Assembly (NCBI GenBank): GCA_014523695.1
Contig: JAATVS010000616.1
Span: 1-7,384 of the forward strand
Origin: Nitrososphaerales archaeon TH5895
GTDB lineage: Archaea > Thermoproteota > Nitrososphaeria > Nitrososphaerales > Nitrososphaeraceae
DNA: 7,384 nt
Direction: 5' to 3'
The notes beneath the pieces are model-generated. The model worked only from the letters and a program-made list of their open reading frames with translations, had not been told where the DNA came from and did no database searches. Numbering within the stretch: position 1 is the first letter of the stretch; each line of letters opens with the position of its first letter. The position numbers and the translations under genes are program-made. Below are positions 5,603-7,384 of the stretch, piece by piece.

Positions 5603-6298
5603 ATGAGTAAACAACTCAGAAAAAAAAGGGTAGTCATTAAACTTAGTGGGAGTATTTTTAGCAATAGCGCAAGGTCGGAATCCATTAAGGAGTATGGATT
5701 AATGATAACCGAACTGAACAGACGAGTACAACCGGTAGTTATTGCAGGAGGAGGAAATATTGCCCGACATTATATTGATCTTGCACGAGAACTTGGAAGT
5801 GACGAGGCAAGCCTTGATATACTGGGTATAGAAGTATCGAGGCTCAATGCTCGGTTGTTGCTGCATTCAGTAAGTAGCCGTGTCTACCCAAAGGTACCTA
5901 CAAATCTCGATGAAGTCTCTATTGCAGCTGAGACAGGAGAACCAGTGATTTTAGGAGGATTGCATCCTGGCCAGAGTACTAATGCAACTTCTGCATTGGT
6001 CGCTGAAAAAGTTAAAGCTAAGCTATTTGTGAACGCGACAGATGTCAATGGGATTTATGATTCTGATCCAAATATTAACCGGCATGCAAAGATTTTCAAG
6101 ATGGTTAGCATTGATAAATGCATAGAGGTATTGGGCAAAAATAGCTCAATGGCAGGAAAGTACGATCTGATGGATATGGTCGCTCTAAAAATAATAGAAC
6201 GCTCAAGAATCCCTACTGTGATATTACGATCTAGCGTTACTAATATTGTCAAAGCTATTGAATCAGATACTAAAATAGGGACTAGAATACTAGTTTAG
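5603..6298 (+). CDS. pyrH: UMP kinase (uridylate kinase), archaeal type
   Basis: This enzyme phosphorylates UMP to UDP with ATP, the step after de novo UMP synthesis, and belongs to the amino-acid kinase fold. In the 231-residue form from ATG 5603, the phosphate-binding segment is K13-L-S-G-S. The glycine loop is A48-G-G-G-N-I-A-R55. The UMP-site helix is L74-G-I-E-V-S-R-L-N82. GGLHPGQSTNA is the archaeal-type phosphate and acceptor loop, and NATDVNGIYDSDP is the ATP-site loop. The tail motif MAGKYDLMD is also typical of archaeal UMP kinases. The family usually has about 220-240 residues, so the gene is complete. An upstream in-frame TTG at 5573 would overlap the HD stop codon and add ten residues outside the fold; ATG 5603 fits better, although its ribosome site is weak. 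Translation may thus depend on coupling to the HD gene. A T-rich terminator follows. Confidence 0.96.
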   Translation: MSKQLRKKRVVIKLSGSIFSNSARSESIKEYGLMITELNRRVQPVVIAGGGNIARHYIDLARELGSDEASLDILGIEVSRLNARLLLHSVSSRVYPKVPTNLDEVSIAAETGEPVILGGLHPGQSTNATSALVAEKVKAKLFVNATDVNGIYDSDPNINRHAKIFKMVSIDKCIEVLGKNSSMAGKYDLMDMVALKIIERSRIPTVILRSSVTNIVKAIESDTKIGTRILV

Positions 6299-6328
6299 GA
6301 TGTAGATAAAAATTACTTACTATTCTAG

Positions 6329-6344
6329 TTATTTTTGATTTTTT
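6329..6344 (+). terminator. T-rich terminator after pyrH
   Basis: Two T-runs separated by GA (TTATTTTTGATTTTTT) begin 31 bases after the pyrH stop. Archaeal RNA polymerase ends on such T-tracts without needing a hairpin. The site lies in the gap between convergent genes, consistent with the end of the HD-pyrH transcript. Confidence 0.5.
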
Positions 6345-6412
6345 AAGGTAGATAGATTTCATAATTGGCGTTAGGTACTTCAGAGTTTAGTGCATCTATG
6401 AAATAATATATT

Positions 6413-6688
6413 TTAAGTCATATCGTCAATGATATTTATGTTAGTCATCTCCTCAACAGCTAGCGTGACCCTATACCATTTATCATTTTTCTTAAACACA
6501 AATGAAGAGGATTTCTTGTTACTCCCTGATCCTAAACCGCCTACCCTCTCACTCAATCTAGATTGAAGTCTATCGACTTGGTATTCAGCTATCATCAAGT
6601 TTCCGATGATGTTTTCTAATTCTATGTCACGGTCTCTTGTCATCCTTTCAGACATATCATTCACCATTGATACATAAGCCTTAAACAT
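6413..6688 (-). CDS. Hypothetical protein, 91 residues, helix plus beta tail
   Basis: I do not recognise this family. The product has a long charged helical N-terminal half (about 10-49, e.g. RDIELENIIGNLM, VDRLQSRLSER) with heptad-like spacing of hydrophobics, possibly a short coiled coil for dimerisation. A flexible GGLGSGSNKKSSS linker (50-62) follows. The C-terminal part (63-91) reads as beta strands (FVFKKNDKWYRVTLAVEE). No signal peptide, membrane segment or cysteines are present, so it is probably cytoplasmic. The start is the first ATG (6686-6688); Met 8, 12 and 16 are alternatives. There is no clear Shine-Dalgarno, and AT-rich DNA directly upstream suggests a short-leader transcript. 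It converges on pyrH and is not part of that operon. Domain-like composition and a long frame without a competing gene support it as real. Confidence 0.7.
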   Translation of the reverse strand: MFKAYVSMVNDMSERMTRDRDIELENIIGNLMIAEYQVDRLQSRLSERVGGLGSGSNKKSSSFVFKKNDKWYRVTLAVEEMTNINIIDDMT

Positions 6689-7384
6689 TATTTATGACTT
6701 TAAACCAAAGTGATTTCAAATCAGATTAGCATTCAAACAACAAGGAATAAGGAAATAGGCTAGATTTGGGGCGCAAGGGTAATCATAGAGATTTTTTTAC
6801 GTGAAACGCGATTCTGCAACAGAATATCTAAGTCTATTTGGTTAACTGCAACCTGAACGAGAATCAAGTGACGAAGTCTTCACCATAGTGTATGACCGTA
6901 TCATTCAAATAGAATACATAGTGATACATCGGTTTACTTGGTATCCAAGACAACCAGGTTGCCATATCTTTTGTGATAATTTAAAACTTTCATGCTCAGG
7001 CGACCAGTGTGCTAGAATTTGTCAATTCACTGGTCGTCCTTCGCATAGGAACCTGCTGTGGGAGAATACATTAGGGTAAAAAGGCGTTCCGGAACTTGGT
7101 TATTTAAGGAAAATTTCTAGATAGATCGTGTCCAGTTATGAACATTCATAATAATTTATTCCTGCTTATTAATTATAATGAAAGGATAGGTAATGATGAG
7201 TAATAGGGATAAGCGCCATCAACAGTGAGTGAGACCCTTGGAATGAATGGATATTGATTGACTTGGCGGATCGGTTTAACCCCAAATCAAGTCTAGAACA
7301 GGATGTCTAGCGTTCCTTGTAGCCGTGTCGTAACATATCTATGAGAATAGGCTCAAGTTTCGGATACTATAGCACGGGAATAAA
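6689..7384. other. Right-end stretch without a confident gene
   Basis: No frame here has both a good start and a protein-like pattern. The longest, 6888-7079 plus (GTG start), encodes a Cys-rich 63-residue product (cysteines at 25, 29, 36, 41, 45). It has no ribosome site and is crossed by the strong hairpin at 6998-7040, so it is not called. Other items are a T-run at 6791-6797, a small hairpin at 6811-6825 (ATTCTG/CAGAAT), a small hairpin at 6937-6949 (CTTGG/CCAAG) and a repeated GTCTAG at 7291-7296 and 7305-7310. No gene is seen running off the right edge on either strand. Confidence 0.5.
6998..7040. repeat. Strong hairpin, 12 bp with one bulge
   Basis: CGACCAGTG (7001-7009) pairs perfectly with CACTGGTCG (7028-7036) over an 18-base loop. 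The stem continues as AGG (6998-7000) with CCT (7038-7040) past a single bulged T at 7037. It is the most stable-looking stem in the window. Two smaller hairpins lie 50-60 bases upstream, so the block 6935-7040 may be a folded RNA. It could also be an inverted-repeat operator or element relic. No adjacent gene explains it. Confidence 0.45.

Noticed and set aside
6888..7079. 63-codon Cys-rich frame
   Set aside because: Five cysteines attract attention, but their spacing fits no zinc motif I know. There is no ribosome site, and a strong hairpin crosses the frame.
1..7384. CRISPR array, transposase, integrase site or toxin-antitoxin pair
   Set aside because: No regularly spaced repeats, no transposase-like protein, no tRNA for integration and no recognisable paired small toxin genes were found on either strand.

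Overview
The window looks like a piece of an AT-rich archaeal chromosome, most probably from the Nitrososphaerota (Thaumarchaeota), in the Nitrososphaera/Nitrosocosmicus range. The clearest pointers are an archaeal-type UMP kinase of the form seen in that phylum, a small archaeal winged-helix protein, a stand-alone CBS-pair protein, a single-domain response regulator and a tiny CxxC/CxxC zinc-ribbon protein. Several starts are preceded by GAGGT- or AGGAGG-like sites, which fits the anti-Shine-Dalgarno of this group. Coding density is low: the genes I accept fill only about half of the window. The taxonomic placement is inferred from protein character, since no rRNA or tRNA is present.

Layout. 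Positions 1-1371 hold no confident gene. They contain inverted repeats (26-105, 515-534, 818-856, 867-894) and one reading frame interrupted by an in-frame TAA (651-875). A 44-residue zinc-ribbon microprotein lies at 1372-1506, followed by two compact hairpins (1546-1569, 1605-1633). Next come a CBS-pair protein (1700-2194) and an unrecognised 126-residue protein (2239-2619) on the same strand. A T-rich spacer of about 650 bases leads to a winged-helix protein (3272-3529). Another spacer ends in a strong Shine-Dalgarno and a possible leader peptide just ahead of a receiver-only response regulator (3852-4226). The best-defined unit is an HD phosphohydrolase of the SAMHD1/dGTPase-like family (4341-5576) followed after 26 bases by pyrH, UMP kinase (5603-6298), with a T-rich terminator behind it. 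A convergent 91-residue gene of unknown function lies on the minus strand (6413-6688). The last 700 bases have no confident gene but contain a strong imperfect hairpin (6998-7040).

How the genes fit together. The HD enzyme and UMP kinase are likely co-transcribed and both act on nucleotides: one probably degrades dNTPs or a related phosphoester, and the other makes UDP for RNA and, indirectly, pyrimidine dNTPs. The CBS-pair protein probably senses adenine nucleotides or SAM. The winged-helix, response-regulator and zinc-ribbon proteins look like small regulators. I found no CRISPR array, transposase, toxin-antitoxin pair or recognisable defence cassette. The points most worth a second look are the microprotein with its downstream hairpins, the leader arrangement before the response regulator, and the structured non-coding stretches.
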